A DNA stretch of 64,000 nucleotides from Baekduia alba (GTDB lineage: Bacteria > Actinomycetota > Thermoleophilia > Solirubrobacterales > Solirubrobacteraceae). Under the pieces are notes generated by a model, which saw only the letters and a program-made list of their open reading frames with translations, did no database searches and was not told the DNA's origin. Where the stretch lies: positions 1,116,001 through 1,180,000 of the forward strand of contig NZ_CP114013.1 of NCBI RefSeq assembly GCF_028416635.1. The letters run 5' to 3'. A program made the translations under genes and the position numbers. This document shows positions 42,486 through 54,032 of the stretch, piece by piece (within the stretch, counting starts at the first letter, position 1; each line of letters starts with the position of its first letter).

Positions 42486-44666
42486 GTGCTTGCACGAATC
42501 GCCGTCGCCAGCTCGCTGCTGGCTGCGTCGGTGACGGCCGTCGCGGTCGACGCGGCCGTCGCCGACGCACCACCGCCGCGCGCCTACGAGCTGGTGTCGC
42601 CGCCCGTCAAGGGTGCCGCCGACATCGCGAGCGGCATGGTCTCGTCCCCAGACGGCAACGTCGTCGACTTCGCGAGCTTCGGCACCATGCCGGGCTCGCC
42701 GAGCGCGGACTTCGACACGATCTACACCGCCGCACGCTCGAACACCGGCTGGACCACGGACCTCCTGTCCCCGCGCCAGGACCTGCCGGACCACACGTCG
42801 CTCGCGACGTCGATCAACCCCCAGGACTTCTCGGCCGACGCGCGGACGTTCTTCGCCACGCCGTTGGACGGGACCCAGCCGCTCATGGCCGGTGACGTGG
42901 ACCGGTCCAATGACGTCTACGCGAGCGCGGCCGGCGGCGTGACGCGCTGGCTGACGCCCGGCGCGCACCCGAACGACCCGGTGGCGCCCGCGGACGCCAA
43001 CACCGTCGACTCGGACTACGCCGGCCGTTCCGACGACGGCCGCGCGGTTGTCTTCGAGTCCACCAAGCAGATCCTCCCCGACGTGCCCGGCGGCACGAGG
43101 GAGGTCTACGAGATCGTCGACGGCGTGACCCACATCGTCTCGCTGGTCGACGATGGCAGCGGCCACGAGATCCCGGCGCCGACCGACGCGCTGTTCGCCG
43201 GCGGCCGGGTCAGCCCCTACAACTACTTGCCGGGCGACCGCAGCGGCGTGTCGTCCGACGGCTCGCGCGTGTTCTTCACGACCGGCAGCCAGCTCTACGT
43301 CCGCGACGGCCAGCGCACGGTGCTCGTCTCGGCGTCGCAGGCCAGCGGCTCGGTCGGCCAGCCCGCGCCGAGCGGCGCCCGGTTCCAGGGTGCGTCCGAC
43401 GACGGCGACTGGGTGACGTTCACCAGCTCTGACCCGCTGACCGACGACGCGACCGCCGGCGGCCTGTACGGCTATGACATCGGCAGCGGGGTGCTGCGGC
43501 TGCTGGCCGATGCCAGCTCCAGCTCTGCCGTCGCGACGGTGCACACCGCTCCCGACGCCTCACGCGTGTACTTCACGACGACCGACGCGCTCGACGGCGA
43601 CGGCACCGCCGGCTCCCCGAACCTTTGGGTCGCCCACGCCGACGGCACCCACCACTTCATCGCGACGCTCGACCCCGGCGACTCCTCGTTGCTGATGAAC
43701 CTTGGCGAGAACCAGAACACCGCGCCGATCACCGCCGACGGCGGCAAGCTGGCGTTCCAGAGCCTCGCCAAGCTGACGCGGTACGACAGCGGCGGCGTCA
43801 CGGAGGTGTACGTCTACGACGACACCACCCAACAGCTCTCGTGCGCGTCGTGCCCGCCGGGCGCCGCCGACCCAGGCGCCGGCGCGACGCTGCGCGACCC
43901 GCGCAACGTGCTCGGCACCCAGACGCGCAACTTCGCGAGCGACGGGGACCTGTTCTTCGAGACGGCCGTGCCGCTCACCCAGGACGACACCGAGGACAAG
44001 GTCGACGTGTACGAGTACGCCGACGGGCGCACGCGGCTGATCTCGCCCGGGACGAGCACCGACACGTACTACGTGGACAACTCGGTCGACGGCAGCTCCG
44101 TGTTCATGCTGTCGCGCGACAGCCTGGTCCCGGCCGACGACGACCACGGCTACCAGGACGTCTACGTCGCCCGCGTCGGCGGCGGGTTCCCGGCGAGCGC
44201 GCCGAGCCCAGCCTGCACGGGTGAGGCGTGCCGGCCGGCGCCGACGCCGGCCACCGCGCCGCCGGCGGCGCCCGACACCGCGCCGGCGTTCGACGTCGCG
44301 CCCGGCGTCGGCTCCAGCGTGCGCCCGACGTTCTCGGTGACGTCGGTCACGGCGGGGCAGCGGCGCGCGTTCGCCCGCACCGGCAAGTTGTCGTTGAAGG
44401 TCAAGGTGAGTGCGGCCGCCGTGTTCACGGCGACCGGGCGCGGGCAGATCGGGCACAAGCGCGTCACGGTCGCCACCGGGTCCACCAGCAAGCTCGCGGC
44501 GGGCCGGACGACGCTCACCGTGAAGCTGACGACCAAGGCGCGGCGCGCGCTGGCGCGCAACGGGCGGTTGACCGTCCGGCTGACGATCACGTGCAGCGAC
44601 ACGACGCGGAGCGCGCACGCGACGCTCGTGCTCCAGCACGCCAAGACCACCAAGAAGGGGCGCTAG
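42486..44666 (+). CDS. Secreted beta-propeller (TolB/PD40-like) protein
   Basis: A 726-residue exported protein. The signal peptide spans about residues 1-26 (RIAVASSLLAASVTAVAV). It is followed by PPPRAYELVSPPVKG, a start common in a large Solirubrobacterales family. Repeated blades follow with SPDGN, SDDGRAVVFEST, SSDGSRVFFTTGS, APDASRVYFTTTDAL and DGSSVFMLSRDSL, as in WD40-like PD40 propellers. A Pro/Ala linker near 575-600 leads to a basic, Ala/Thr-rich C-terminal domain. The GTG at 42486 after GAGAAGG is preferred to the upstream ATG at 42420. The next gene follows after 3 bp, so both are probably one operon. Confidence 0.85.
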   Translation: MLARIAVASSLLAASVTAVAVDAAVADAPPPRAYELVSPPVKGAADIASGMVSSPDGNVVDFASFGTMPGSPSADFDTIYTAARSNTGWTTDLLSPRQDLPDHTSLATSINPQDFSADARTFFATPLDGTQPLMAGDVDRSNDVYASAAGGVTRWLTPGAHPNDPVAPADANTVDSDYAGRSDDGRAVVFESTKQILPDVPGGTREVYEIVDGVTHIVSLVDDGSGHEIPAPTDALFAGGRVSPYNYLPGDRSGVSSDGSRVFFTTGSQLYVRDGQRTVLVSASQASGSVGQPAPSGARFQGASDDGDWVTFTSSDPLTDDATAGGLYGYDIGSGVLRLLADASSSSAVATVHTAPDASRVYFTTTDALDGDGTAGSPNLWVAHADGTHHFIATLDPGDSSLLMNLGENQNTAPITADGGKLAFQSLAKLTRYDSGGVTEVYVYDDTTQQLSCASCPPGAADPGAGATLRDPRNVLGTQTRNFASDGDLFFETAVPLTQDDTEDKVDVYEYADGRTRLISPGTSTDTYYVDNSVDGSSVFMLSRDSLVPADDDHGYQDVYVARVGGGFPASAPSPACTGEACRPAPTPATAPPAAPDTAPAFDVAPGVGSSVRPTFSVTSVTAGQRRAFARTGKLSLKVKVSAAAVFTATGRGQIGHKRVTVATGSTSKLAAGRTTLTVKLTTKARRALARNGRLTVRLTITCSDTTRSAHATLVLQHAKTTKKGR

Positions 44667-44669
44667 GAC

Positions 44670-47402
<2,733 letters not shown>

Positions 47403-47413
47403 GCATTGCGCCT

Positions 47414-47452
47414 GGAGCGCCGGTTCGGGCCAGCGGGCCCGGCCGGCGCTCC
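47414..47452 (+). terminator. Hairpin after the large secreted-protein gene
   Basis: A 10-bp stem (GGAGCGCCGG / CCGGCGCTCC) closes an inner GGCC/GGCC stem, starting 12 bp after the stop codon. Confidence 0.5.
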
Positions 47453-47849
47453 GGGGTCTTCGACGGCCGGACGACCAGACCAGCTCGGCAATAGGTCACT
47501 CAGATCGTCACCAACAAGATCGATCAGCCGCTGCCGATCAGGGTCGAGCGGCGGGATCGACAGGAAGCCCATTCTGGTCGTGCATGTCCGCGCCTCGCGG
47601 GCGGTGTGTCGCCGGCACCTCGTTGACGGCCGTGTCCTCGTTCGGGCCGGGGCTACCAATCGCCGGCCGCGCCTCGGGAGGTCGCCGCGCGCTCTCGCCA
47701 TGCTCGTCCTCGGCTTCGTCGTGATGGCTCCCGCCGCGCGCTTGGTCGCTCGTTCGAGCGCTCAGCTCGGGCTTCGGGTGGCGGCCACCCGGGCGCTCCA
47801 GTCGCTCGCGCGCCGCGCCGCGCCGCCCGCCCCGGCCAGCCCCCGAGAT

Positions 47850-47934
47850 CAAAGCGCCCCCGCGCCGTGCGACCGGCCGGGGGCATGGCCCAGGAGCAGT
47901 GACTCCACGGACGCATCGGACCGTACCGGCCCAG
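47850..47934 (+). repeat. Leader repeat, copy B
   Basis: Related to 40797-40882: same CCCCCG/CGGGGG hairpin, AGGAG and following sequence, but the start codon position reads ACG. Similarity fades downstream, so only the leader is shared. Confidence 0.5.
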
Positions 47935-48278
47935 GCTTGGTCGAACTCGCGGACGAGCTCTTGCCGCTGCCGTGTGAGGCGGCGGAGGAGGACAGCCGTG
48001 AGCCAGCGTGCGTCGCCGGGGTCGTGCGACGTCACCAGCGTGTTTGGTGCGACCTGCTCGCGGCGCAGGTCGCGCAAGCCGGCGGGTCGCCCAACCTCGC
48101 TGGTCAGCTCGCCCCGTTGCTCAACCGCGCGATGACGACCGCCCCGCCGCGCCGCGGCGCAGCGCGGCGCGCCGGAGACGCTGCTGCCCCACACGATCTC
48201 CGGTCCGTGAGTCACGTCATCGCTCTTGGCCGCCGTAGCACACAGCGACACCAACGCGCCGACCCCGCGGCCGCGGCC

Positions 48279-48303
48279 GCGGGTTCGACTCCCGCCCCCG
48301 GCT
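48279..48303 (+). other. Solitary tRNA 3'-end fragment
   Basis: GCGGG-TTCGACT-CCCGC forms a perfect T-arm followed by CCCCGGCT, like the end of a tRNA, but no matching 5' half is present upstream. It may be an old attachment site left by another element. Confidence 0.45.
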
Positions 48304-48368
48304 GCTGCGCAAAGGCCCGGAGATCCGGCCGTTCGTCGTTGTTGGGGTGGTCGGTAGCCGTCCGCCGG

Positions 48369-49316
48369 TCAGCGGACGGTGAACCGCACGAGCGCGCGGT
48401 GGCCGTGGTCGCCGGTCGCGGTCACCGTGGTCAGGCTGACGCGGTAGTGGCCGTGGCGGAGGCGATGCTTGCCGCGGAGCACGAGCGCGTCGCGACCGGC
48501 GTGCGCCGAGCGCGAGAGGGAGAGCACCCGGTGGTAGCGCCCGTGAGCGTCGCGACGCTCGACCGTCGCGGTGACCTTGGCCGCGACGTTCAGGGCGTAG
48601 CTGAGGCGGGTGCCGTGGACCTCCACGCTGCGCAGCACCGGCGCGACGTGGCTCACCGGAGCGGGTGCGGGCGCGGGTGCGGGGGCCGGGGCGGGCGCCG
48701 GGGCCGGCGCGGGCGCCGGGCACGGACCGTGCGTCGAGGCGTCGGTCGGGCATCCGTCCTGGGTGTCGTCGCCGTAGCCGTCGTGGTCGGCGTCGGGCTG
48801 GATCCACGCCTCGTACAGCGTCCCGACCGGCTGGTCGACCTGGCCGTCGGCCGGCGTCGCCTGCCCGACGGCCGGCTGCGTGTACCAGTTGTCGACGTCG
48901 GCGCCCGCCACCGGCGAGAGCACCGGGATCTGCGCGTTGGGGGAGAGGAGCAGCCCGAAGCTCTGCCCGGCGCTGACCGCGATGCCGGGCTCGACCGCGA
49001 AGTAGCTCTCCTGCGTGTTCGAGGACGACGACTGGACCGGTGTGGCCGGGCCGCGGACGACGGTGTTCGTCGCGGTGTAGGTGACCGGCGCGATGGCGAA
49101 GCGGCCGGTTCCGACGACGCCCCACCGGACGATGACGCCGTCGCTCGGCGCCTGCGCGACGTGCCCGGGCAACGTGTGCTGCACGACCATGCAGCCGGCG
49201 TTGCTCTTGCAGATGCCGATGTGGTTGGCGGCCTGGGCCGGGACCGCGGCGGCGAGGGGGAGCGCCGACGCCGCCAGCGCAGCGGCGGAGAGGAAGGACA
49301 GGGAGGGGCGTGACAT
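48369..49316 (-). CDS. Secreted protein with Ala-Pro linker
   Basis: A 315-residue protein. The signal peptide is at residues 1-29 (SRPSLSFLSAAALAASALPL, cleavage at AQA-ANH). An N-terminal beta domain with a CKSNAGCMVVQ disulfide-like pair is followed by a DADHDGYGDDTQDGC segment, a thrombospondin type 3-like calcium-binding motif. A run of nine Ala-Pro pairs follows (about 202-221), then a C-terminal beta domain rich in His and Arg (HVAPVLRSVEVHGTRLSY and following). ATG 49316 is chosen; the frame is open upstream without signal-peptide sense. It is probably anchored to or crossing the cell wall. Confidence 0.82.
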   Translation of the reverse strand: MSRPSLSFLSAAALAASALPLAAAVPAQAANHIGICKSNAGCMVVQHTLPGHVAQAPSDGVIVRWGVVGTGRFAIAPVTYTATNTVVRGPATPVQSSSSNTQESYFAVEPGIAVSAGQSFGLLLSPNAQIPVLSPVAGADVDNWYTQPAVGQATPADGQVDQPVGTLYEAWIQPDADHDGYGDDTQDGCPTDASTHGPCPAPAPAPAPAPAPAPAPAPAPVSHVAPVLRSVEVHGTRLSYALNVAAKVTATVERRDAHGRYHRVLSLSRSAHAGRDALVLRGKHRLRHGHYRVSLTTVTATGDHGHRALVRFTVR

Positions 49317-49411
49317 GTCGTCGAGTATCGAGCGATCCCGCGTGAGCCTCAACGCAGGATGCTGATCGCCTACACCAAGAGCCTTCACCTTGGACGGTCT
49401 CCAGGTGCCGC

Positions 49412-49452
49412 GGGCGCGCGGCGCGGCCAATCGGCTGGCGCGCCGCGCGCCC
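49412..49452 (-). terminator. Strong hairpin after the 129-residue secreted-protein gene
   Basis: A perfect 14-bp stem (GGGCGCGCGGCGCG / CGCGCCGCGCGCCC) lies 25 bp beyond the stop of the minus-strand gene at 49478 and upstream of the next minus-strand gene. Confidence 0.55.
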
Positions 49453-49477
49453 GGCTAGAGGCGTTCTGCCTTCTCGG

Positions 49478-49867
49478 TCAAGCGGTGCCGTGCGTCCAGC
49501 CGCTGTTGCAGCTCAGCAGGGTGCGCGTGCCCCATTCTCCGATGCAGGGCCGGTAGTAGACCGTGGTGCCTTCGGGGACCGCGGTGCCGTAGCTGTAGGT
49601 GCGGATCGTGCCGCAGCCGTCGCTGTTCCACAGGTTGTCGTAGATCCCCAACGACGCGATCTGGACCTGGGCGACGGCGGAATGCCCGTCGCAGGCGACG
49701 TCCTGGACATGGATGACGTCGCCGTCGTTCGTGAACCAGACGCAGGCGGTGTTCCCGGGGGCGCACAGCTTGGGGCCGTCGGCGCTGGCCTGCGCCGACG
49801 CGGCGCCGACCAGGCAGAGGAGAGCGGCAAGGAGGCCGACGAGGCCGCGACGTGATGACGTACTCAT
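49478..49867 (-). CDS. Small secreted protein, unknown function
   Basis: A 129-residue exported protein with signal peptide (RRGLVGLLAALLCLVGAASA, cleavage near ASA-DGP) and six cysteines in the mature part (PKLCAPGNTACVWF, VACDGHSA, SDGCGTIR, RPCIGEWG, LLSCNSG), which probably form disulfides. A GAAGGA ribosome-binding site precedes the ATG. No family is recognised. It sits alone between a strong terminator and the MFS gene. Confidence 0.8.
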   Translation of the reverse strand: MSTSSRRGLVGLLAALLCLVGAASAQASADGPKLCAPGNTACVWFTNDGDVIHVQDVACDGHSAVAQVQIASLGIYDNLWNSDGCGTIRTYSYGTAVPEGTTVYYRPCIGEWGTRTLLSCNSGWTHGTA

Positions 49868-50003
49868 AGAAAAGAGTCCTTCAGTAGTAATGGGGAGAAG
49901 TGCTTCGGGGAGTTTTAGTAAGCCGCGTCTCGGCGGCGCGCAAAGCTTACGCGACGGGCGTTTTGGGCGGTCTCCGAGTCGCCGGCGTCCGTGCCGGGCC
50001 CCG

Positions 50004-51566
50004 TCACGCCAGCGCTTCTACGGAGCCTGAGGGCTCGACGTCTGGGAGGCGCATCATGCGGAAGGCGTCGAACAGCCCGAGGGCGCCGGCGAGGATCGGC
50101 ACGAGCAGCGCCACCTGAAGGGCGAGGTTGGTCGCGTCGGTGTTGATGCTGAGGACCTCGTCCCGGACCGCCGGCGGCTCGCGGGCGACGAGCTCGTCGA
50201 GCTGCGTGTTGCTCACGACCTGCGCGTCGTCTTCCAGGGTCTGCGCGATCTGCTGCTGCTGTGAGGACGGGATGATCGGGCTCGCGTTGCTCATGTTGGT
50301 GAACGCGAGGGCGAGGGTGGCGAGCAGGACGCCACCGGCGACCGCCAGGCCGAACGACAGGCCGAACGATCCCGCCGCGGAGTTCACGCCGGCGGCCTCG
50401 CTGATGCGCTCGTCGTCGATCGGGGCGAGCGTGTAGTTGTTGAGCTGCGACACCAGAAGTCCGAGGCCCGCTCCCGCGATGGCCAGCGGCACGAGCAGGT
50501 ACCAGCCGGAATCCGCTCTGGGAACGATCGGGAGGATCAGCGCGATGCCGAGCGTGCTCAGCGCGAACCCGTTCCGGATGATCGCGGCGGGCCGCCGGCC
50601 GCCGGACTTGCGACCGGCGAGGATCGCGACGGCGAACATGGTCAAGGACAGCGGCGCGAGCGACAAGCCCGTCTGGAGGGCGTCGTATTCGAGCTTGATC
50701 TGGAGGAAGATCGGCAGGGCGATCATCGCGCCGCCGAGGGTGACGTTCTGCAACATCTGCCCGGTGATCCCGACCCGGAAATGCGGGAGCCGGAACAGGT
50801 CCGGATCGAGCAGCGTCACGTTGCCCTCGCGGTGGCGCCGCACGAGCCAGCGAGCAAGCCCCCAGAGCGCAAGGGCTCCGATAGCGATCAGCAACACGAC
50901 GTAGTCGCCGCCCTCCTGCCACACCAGGATGCCCAACACGACGCCGCCCATCCCCAGGACGGACAGGACCGCGCCGAACACGTCGACCTGCCGCGGGCCC
51001 GTGTACGGGACGTCCTCGAGCAGCCCGACCTGCGACAGCACCACGGCGATGACGACGGCCTCCAACAGGAACCCGACGCGCCATGACAGGTAGGTGGTGA
51101 CGAACCCGCCGAGCAGCGGCCCGACCGCCGCGGCGATCGCGGCCGCCGCACCGATCAGCGCGTAGGTCTGCTTCTGGGCCGCTCCCTCGAAGTTGCCGTG
51201 GATCAACGACTGCATCGCCGGCAGCAGAAGCGAAGCGCCGAGGCCGCCGATGAGCGCCCAGAAGACGATGATCGCCGTCAGGCTCTGGGCGAGCGTCATC
51301 GCCAGCGCGCCGATCGCATACGCCAGCAGACCCACGACGTACGCGCGCTTGCGGCCGAAGAGGTCGCCGATCTTGCTGCTGATCAGGATGAAGGCAGCGG
51401 AGACCAGGGCCTCCAGCGCGATCGCGCCCTGCACCGCGCTGACCGTCGTGTCGAGATCCTTGACGACCGCGGAGATCGACACGTTCATCAACGACGTGTC
51501 GACGACGAGCACGAACATCGCCGCCGCCAGCACGAGCGACAGCCGTCGGTTGCGGGCGAGCGCCAC
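50004..51566 (-). CDS. MFS drug:H+ antiporter, DHA2 (14-TM) family
   Basis: A 520-residue integral membrane protein. The first helix contains LAAAMFVLVVDTSLMNVSI, the DHA2 signature around VVDTSLMNV. GDLFGRKRAYVVGLL is motif A, and AIAAAVGPLLGGFVTTYLSWR is motif C with its GPLLGG. Fourteen hydrophobic stretches can be followed. The extracytoplasmic loop before the last helix is long (SQQQQIAQTLEDDAQVVSNT), as in many actinobacterial members. It probably exports a drug or lipophilic metabolite. The frame is open to 51692 over the neighbouring gene's end; GTG 51566 gives a normal N-terminus. It lies 19 bp after the amidotransferase stop. Confidence 0.9.
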   Translation of the reverse strand: MALARNRRLSLVLAAAMFVLVVDTSLMNVSISAVVKDLDTTVSAVQGAIALEALVSAAFILISSKIGDLFGRKRAYVVGLLAYAIGALAMTLAQSLTAIIVFWALIGGLGASLLLPAMQSLIHGNFEGAAQKQTYALIGAAAAIAAAVGPLLGGFVTTYLSWRVGFLLEAVVIAVVLSQVGLLEDVPYTGPRQVDVFGAVLSVLGMGGVVLGILVWQEGGDYVVLLIAIGALALWGLARWLVRRHREGNVTLLDPDLFRLPHFRVGITGQMLQNVTLGGAMIALPIFLQIKLEYDALQTGLSLAPLSLTMFAVAILAGRKSGGRRPAAIIRNGFALSTLGIALILPIVPRADSGWYLLVPLAIAGAGLGLLVSQLNNYTLAPIDDERISEAAGVNSAAGSFGLSFGLAVAGGVLLATLALAFTNMSNASPIIPSSQQQQIAQTLEDDAQVVSNTQLDELVAREPPAVRDEVLSINTDATNLALQVALLVPILAGALGLFDAFRMMRLPDVEPSGSVEALA

Positions 51567-51585
51567 GGGGCCAGCCGCGCGGGCG

Positions 51586-52434
51586 TTAGACCGGCACCGC
51601 GATCGTCGGCGCCTTCGGGCTGAACGGCCGCAGCTCGTCCTGGCCGCCGGTGACGACGCCGCACGTCGACTCGGGGACGGCGTTCCAGACACCGGGCAGG
51701 TCGCCGAGCGGTTCGGAGACGATCATGCGCATGTCGTCGGAGAACTGGTGGGCTCGGGGGTCGTCCGGGTAGAGCTCGCGGAGCTTCGGCACGGCGGTCG
51801 TGAAGTACAGCGAGCGCGACTTGCCCTCGGTGGAGTACCGGACCGCCCAGGTGCGCTGTCCGTCGGTGGTCGCGACGGTGCCCTGGAAGGGGTTCGGGAC
51901 CCCGAGCCGCGCGCCGTGGGCCTCGACGAGGCCGATCGCCTGCTCGATCGCCGAGAGCGGGTCGTCCTGCAGCCCGAACGTCAACGCCAGGTGGAACAGC
52001 ATCTCGGTGTCGGTCTGGCCCTGGATGTCCGCGTACAGCGAGGGATCGACGGCGAGCGCGAGGTCACGCTTGAGGGTCGCGAACTCGTTGATGTAGCCGT
52101 TGTGCATGAAGAGCCAGTTGTCGTGGCGGAACGGATGGCAGTTGGTCTGCTGCACCGCGCTGCCGATCGCCGCTCGGATGTGCGTGAAGAAGCGGCCCGA
52201 GCGGAGGTGGGCGGCGAGCTCGTGCAGGTTGTGGTCGTTCCACGCCGGCTCGGTGCTGTAGAAGACGCCGGGGGTCGGCGTGTCGTCGTACCAGCCGACG
52301 CCGAACCCGTCCCCGTTGGTGGTCTCCGCGCCCAGCCGGGAGTGCAGGCTCTGGTCGATGAGCGAATGAGCGGGTGTGTAGAGGGCCTCCGTGAGGAGGA
52401 TCGGGGACCCTGAGTAGGCAAGCCAGCGGCACAT
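51586..52434 (-). CDS. Class II glutamine amidotransferase, YafJ/EgtC-like
   Basis: A 282-residue Ntn-hydrolase. The nucleophile is Cys2 directly after the start (MCRWLAYSGSPILL), followed by TNGDGFGVGWYD, FFTHIRAAIGS, NCHPFRHDNWLFMHNGYINE and QGQTDTEMLFHLAL, all typical of YafJ/EgtC-type amidotransferases. EgtC cleaves the gamma-glutamyl bond in ergothioneine synthesis; YafJ's substrate is unclear. GAAAGGAG lies 6 nt before ATG 52434. The next gene upstream on the same strand, 98 bp away, is a glutamate-cysteine ligase-like enzyme, so a gamma-glutamyl substrate is plausible. The remaining ergothioneine genes (egtB, egtD, egtE) are not in the window. Confidence 0.88.
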   Translation of the reverse strand: MCRWLAYSGSPILLTEALYTPAHSLIDQSLHSRLGAETTNGDGFGVGWYDDTPTPGVFYSTEPAWNDHNLHELAAHLRSGRFFTHIRAAIGSAVQQTNCHPFRHDNWLFMHNGYINEFATLKRDLALAVDPSLYADIQGQTDTEMLFHLALTFGLQDDPLSAIEQAIGLVEAHGARLGVPNPFQGTVATTDGQRTWAVRYSTEGKSRSLYFTTAVPKLRELYPDDPRAHQFSDDMRMIVSEPLGDLPGVWNAVPESTCGVVTGGQDELRPFSPKAPTIAVPV

Positions 52435-52532
52435 CAGCCGCTCCTTTCGGTCATCGGCGACACGATGCACCGACGCTAGTTCTCGGTGACGGGCGCGATC
52501 TCATCCGGTTGGGGTGATGCGGCGTCGCGCCG

Positions 52533-53690
52533 TCATCGGCGGTTGGCGGCCGGGGCGAACCGCGCGGCGAGGTCGGCCACGAGCTGCGGGACCCCGCAGC
52601 GCTCGGCCAAGCGCGCCTGTCGCGATGCCTCGGGGGACGCGACGAGCGAGAAGGCGGACGTCAGCTCGTCGACGGCCCCCAAGGCGAGCGCGTGGGGCAT
52701 CGCCGCGCTGACGAGGTCGGCGAGCAGGTCGGGGAACGGGACGCGTCGCGCCCGCACCGGGTCGATGAGCTCGGCCGTCGGGCCGTCGCGCGCCGCCAGG
52801 AAGCGGTTCTCCGCGAGGACTTCCTGCGCATGCATGGCCTTCGGCACCGCGAAGCCCTCTTCGAGCTCGAGCCGCGCCAGAGCCTGCACGAGCGCGGCGA
52901 GCGCGGCCGTGGCTTCGGAGCGCGGCTGAGCATCCATGACGCGCACCTCGACCGTGCCGAGCCGGGGCTGCGGGCGCACGTCCCACCACAGGAAGGTCGG
53001 TTCCGGGATGGCGCCGGAGCGCAGCAGCAGGTCGACGGTGCGGACCCAGTCTCCGTAGCTGTCGAAGTGGCGCGGCAGCCCCGTTCGCGGGAAGGCTTGG
53101 AACATGATCGTGCGATTCGACGCCAGGCCCGTGTCCCGGCCGCGCCACAGGGGCGAGCTCGCCGACAGGGCGAGCAGCACCGGGGCATGGACACGTAGGC
53201 GGTTGAGGAGCCGGATCGCGCTCTCGGCGTCGGGCACGCCGACGTGGACGTGGAGGGCGAACGTCGGCTCCCGCCGGGCCAGGCCGCGCATGGTCTGGTG
53301 GATCAGCTCGTAACGGCCGCCCGGCGTGACCTCGCCGTCGCCACAGGCATCGCCGGGGTGCATGCCCGCCACCGCGACGGCGAGGCCGAGTCCTCGCGCC
53401 TGGTCGGCCAGCCGCGCTCGCAGGCGGTCCAGCTCGGCGACCGCTCCACCGGCCGTCGCGTGGGGGCCGGTGGTGAGCTCGACCGCGGCGGCGTGCGTCT
53501 CGGCCCAGCAGTGCTCGGCGAGATCGTCGCTCAGCGACGCGAGCAGGCGGTCGGCCCGCGGCGCCAGGGACCACGTCTGCGGGTCGAGGAGCATGACCTC
53601 CTCCTCGAGGCCGATGGAGTACGGGGTCGACGGCCGCCACGTCGCCCATGGGATCGCGGACGCCTTCAGGTCCATGGCGCGTATGGCCAT
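52533..53690 (-). CDS. YbdK-type carboxylate-amine ligase (glutamate-cysteine ligase 2 family)
   Basis: A 385-residue GCS2-family ligase. It has the N-terminal PYSIGLEEEVMLLDP (ATP/metal-binding glutamates), AVELTTGPH, AGMHPGD, GRYELIHQTMRGLARREPTF with ALHVHVGVPD, and FLWWDVRPQPRLGTVEVRVMD, all of which are family landmarks. Members join glutamate to cysteine or a related amine using ATP. In actinobacteria they may feed mycothiol- or ergothioneine-related pathways, but the true substrate is often unknown. ATG 53690 is chosen over the non-conserved upstream frame; ATG 53675 is an alternative. Confidence 0.9.
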   Translation of the reverse strand: MAIRAMDLKASAIPWATWRPSTPYSIGLEEEVMLLDPQTWSLAPRADRLLASLSDDLAEHCWAETHAAAVELTTGPHATAGGAVAELDRLRARLADQARGLGLAVAVAGMHPGDACGDGEVTPGGRYELIHQTMRGLARREPTFALHVHVGVPDAESAIRLLNRLRVHAPVLLALSASSPLWRGRDTGLASNRTIMFQAFPRTGLPRHFDSYGDWVRTVDLLLRSGAIPEPTFLWWDVRPQPRLGTVEVRVMDAQPRSEATAALAALVQALARLELEEGFAVPKAMHAQEVLAENRFLAARDGPTAELIDPVRARRVPFPDLLADLVSAAMPHALALGAVDELTSAFSLVASPEASRQARLAERCGVPQLVADLAARFAPAANRR

Positions 53691-54032
53691 CGTCGTGCCG
53701 GCTCGCCCGTCAGGCCGAGGCGCGCGGTTGCTTGGCGAACGCAGGAGGCATGAGTGTGAAGGAGGTGTCCAAGAATGGGTGATCCGCCGCGAGCGCCATG
53801 TCTGCCTCCGGTCGTTGGCGACGACGTCAGCGTCTCCTCGGCGGTCGGCCCCGGCAATCGGGCACACACCACACTTGACGAGGTGCGGACTTGCGTGCCT
53901 CGGCGGAGGCGCAGGTCGGGCGGCGAGCCGCCGGCTGCCGACTGGCCGATGTATAACTGCCTATGTCGATCGATTTAGTGTAGTTTGCCGCGCCTACGCG
54001 ACAAGCATCGGTCCCCGAAGGATGAACGCACT
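53691..54032. other. Divergent promoter region between the ligase and the symporter
   Basis: No gene is seen in these 342 bp. A distinctly AT-richer patch lies at about 53950-53990 (GTATAACTGCC ... GATTTAGTGTAG) before the symporter gene and is the likely promoter. No riboswitch fold was recognised. Confidence 0.4.

Larger units (their letters stand above)
47453..48368. other. Gene-poor region with decayed sequence
   Basis: No frame here has a convincing start or domain. It holds copy B of the leader repeat (47850-47934) and a solitary tRNA T-arm (48279-48303). Fragments such as the LLAAQVAQAG stretch near 48060 hint at a dead gene. It is probably a scar of old insertions. Confidence 0.45.

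Noticed and set aside
48217-49125. A 302-codon frame on the minus strand overlapping the secreted-protein gene.
   Set aside because: Arginine-rich shadow. The other frame has a signal peptide, calcium-binding-like motif and normal composition.
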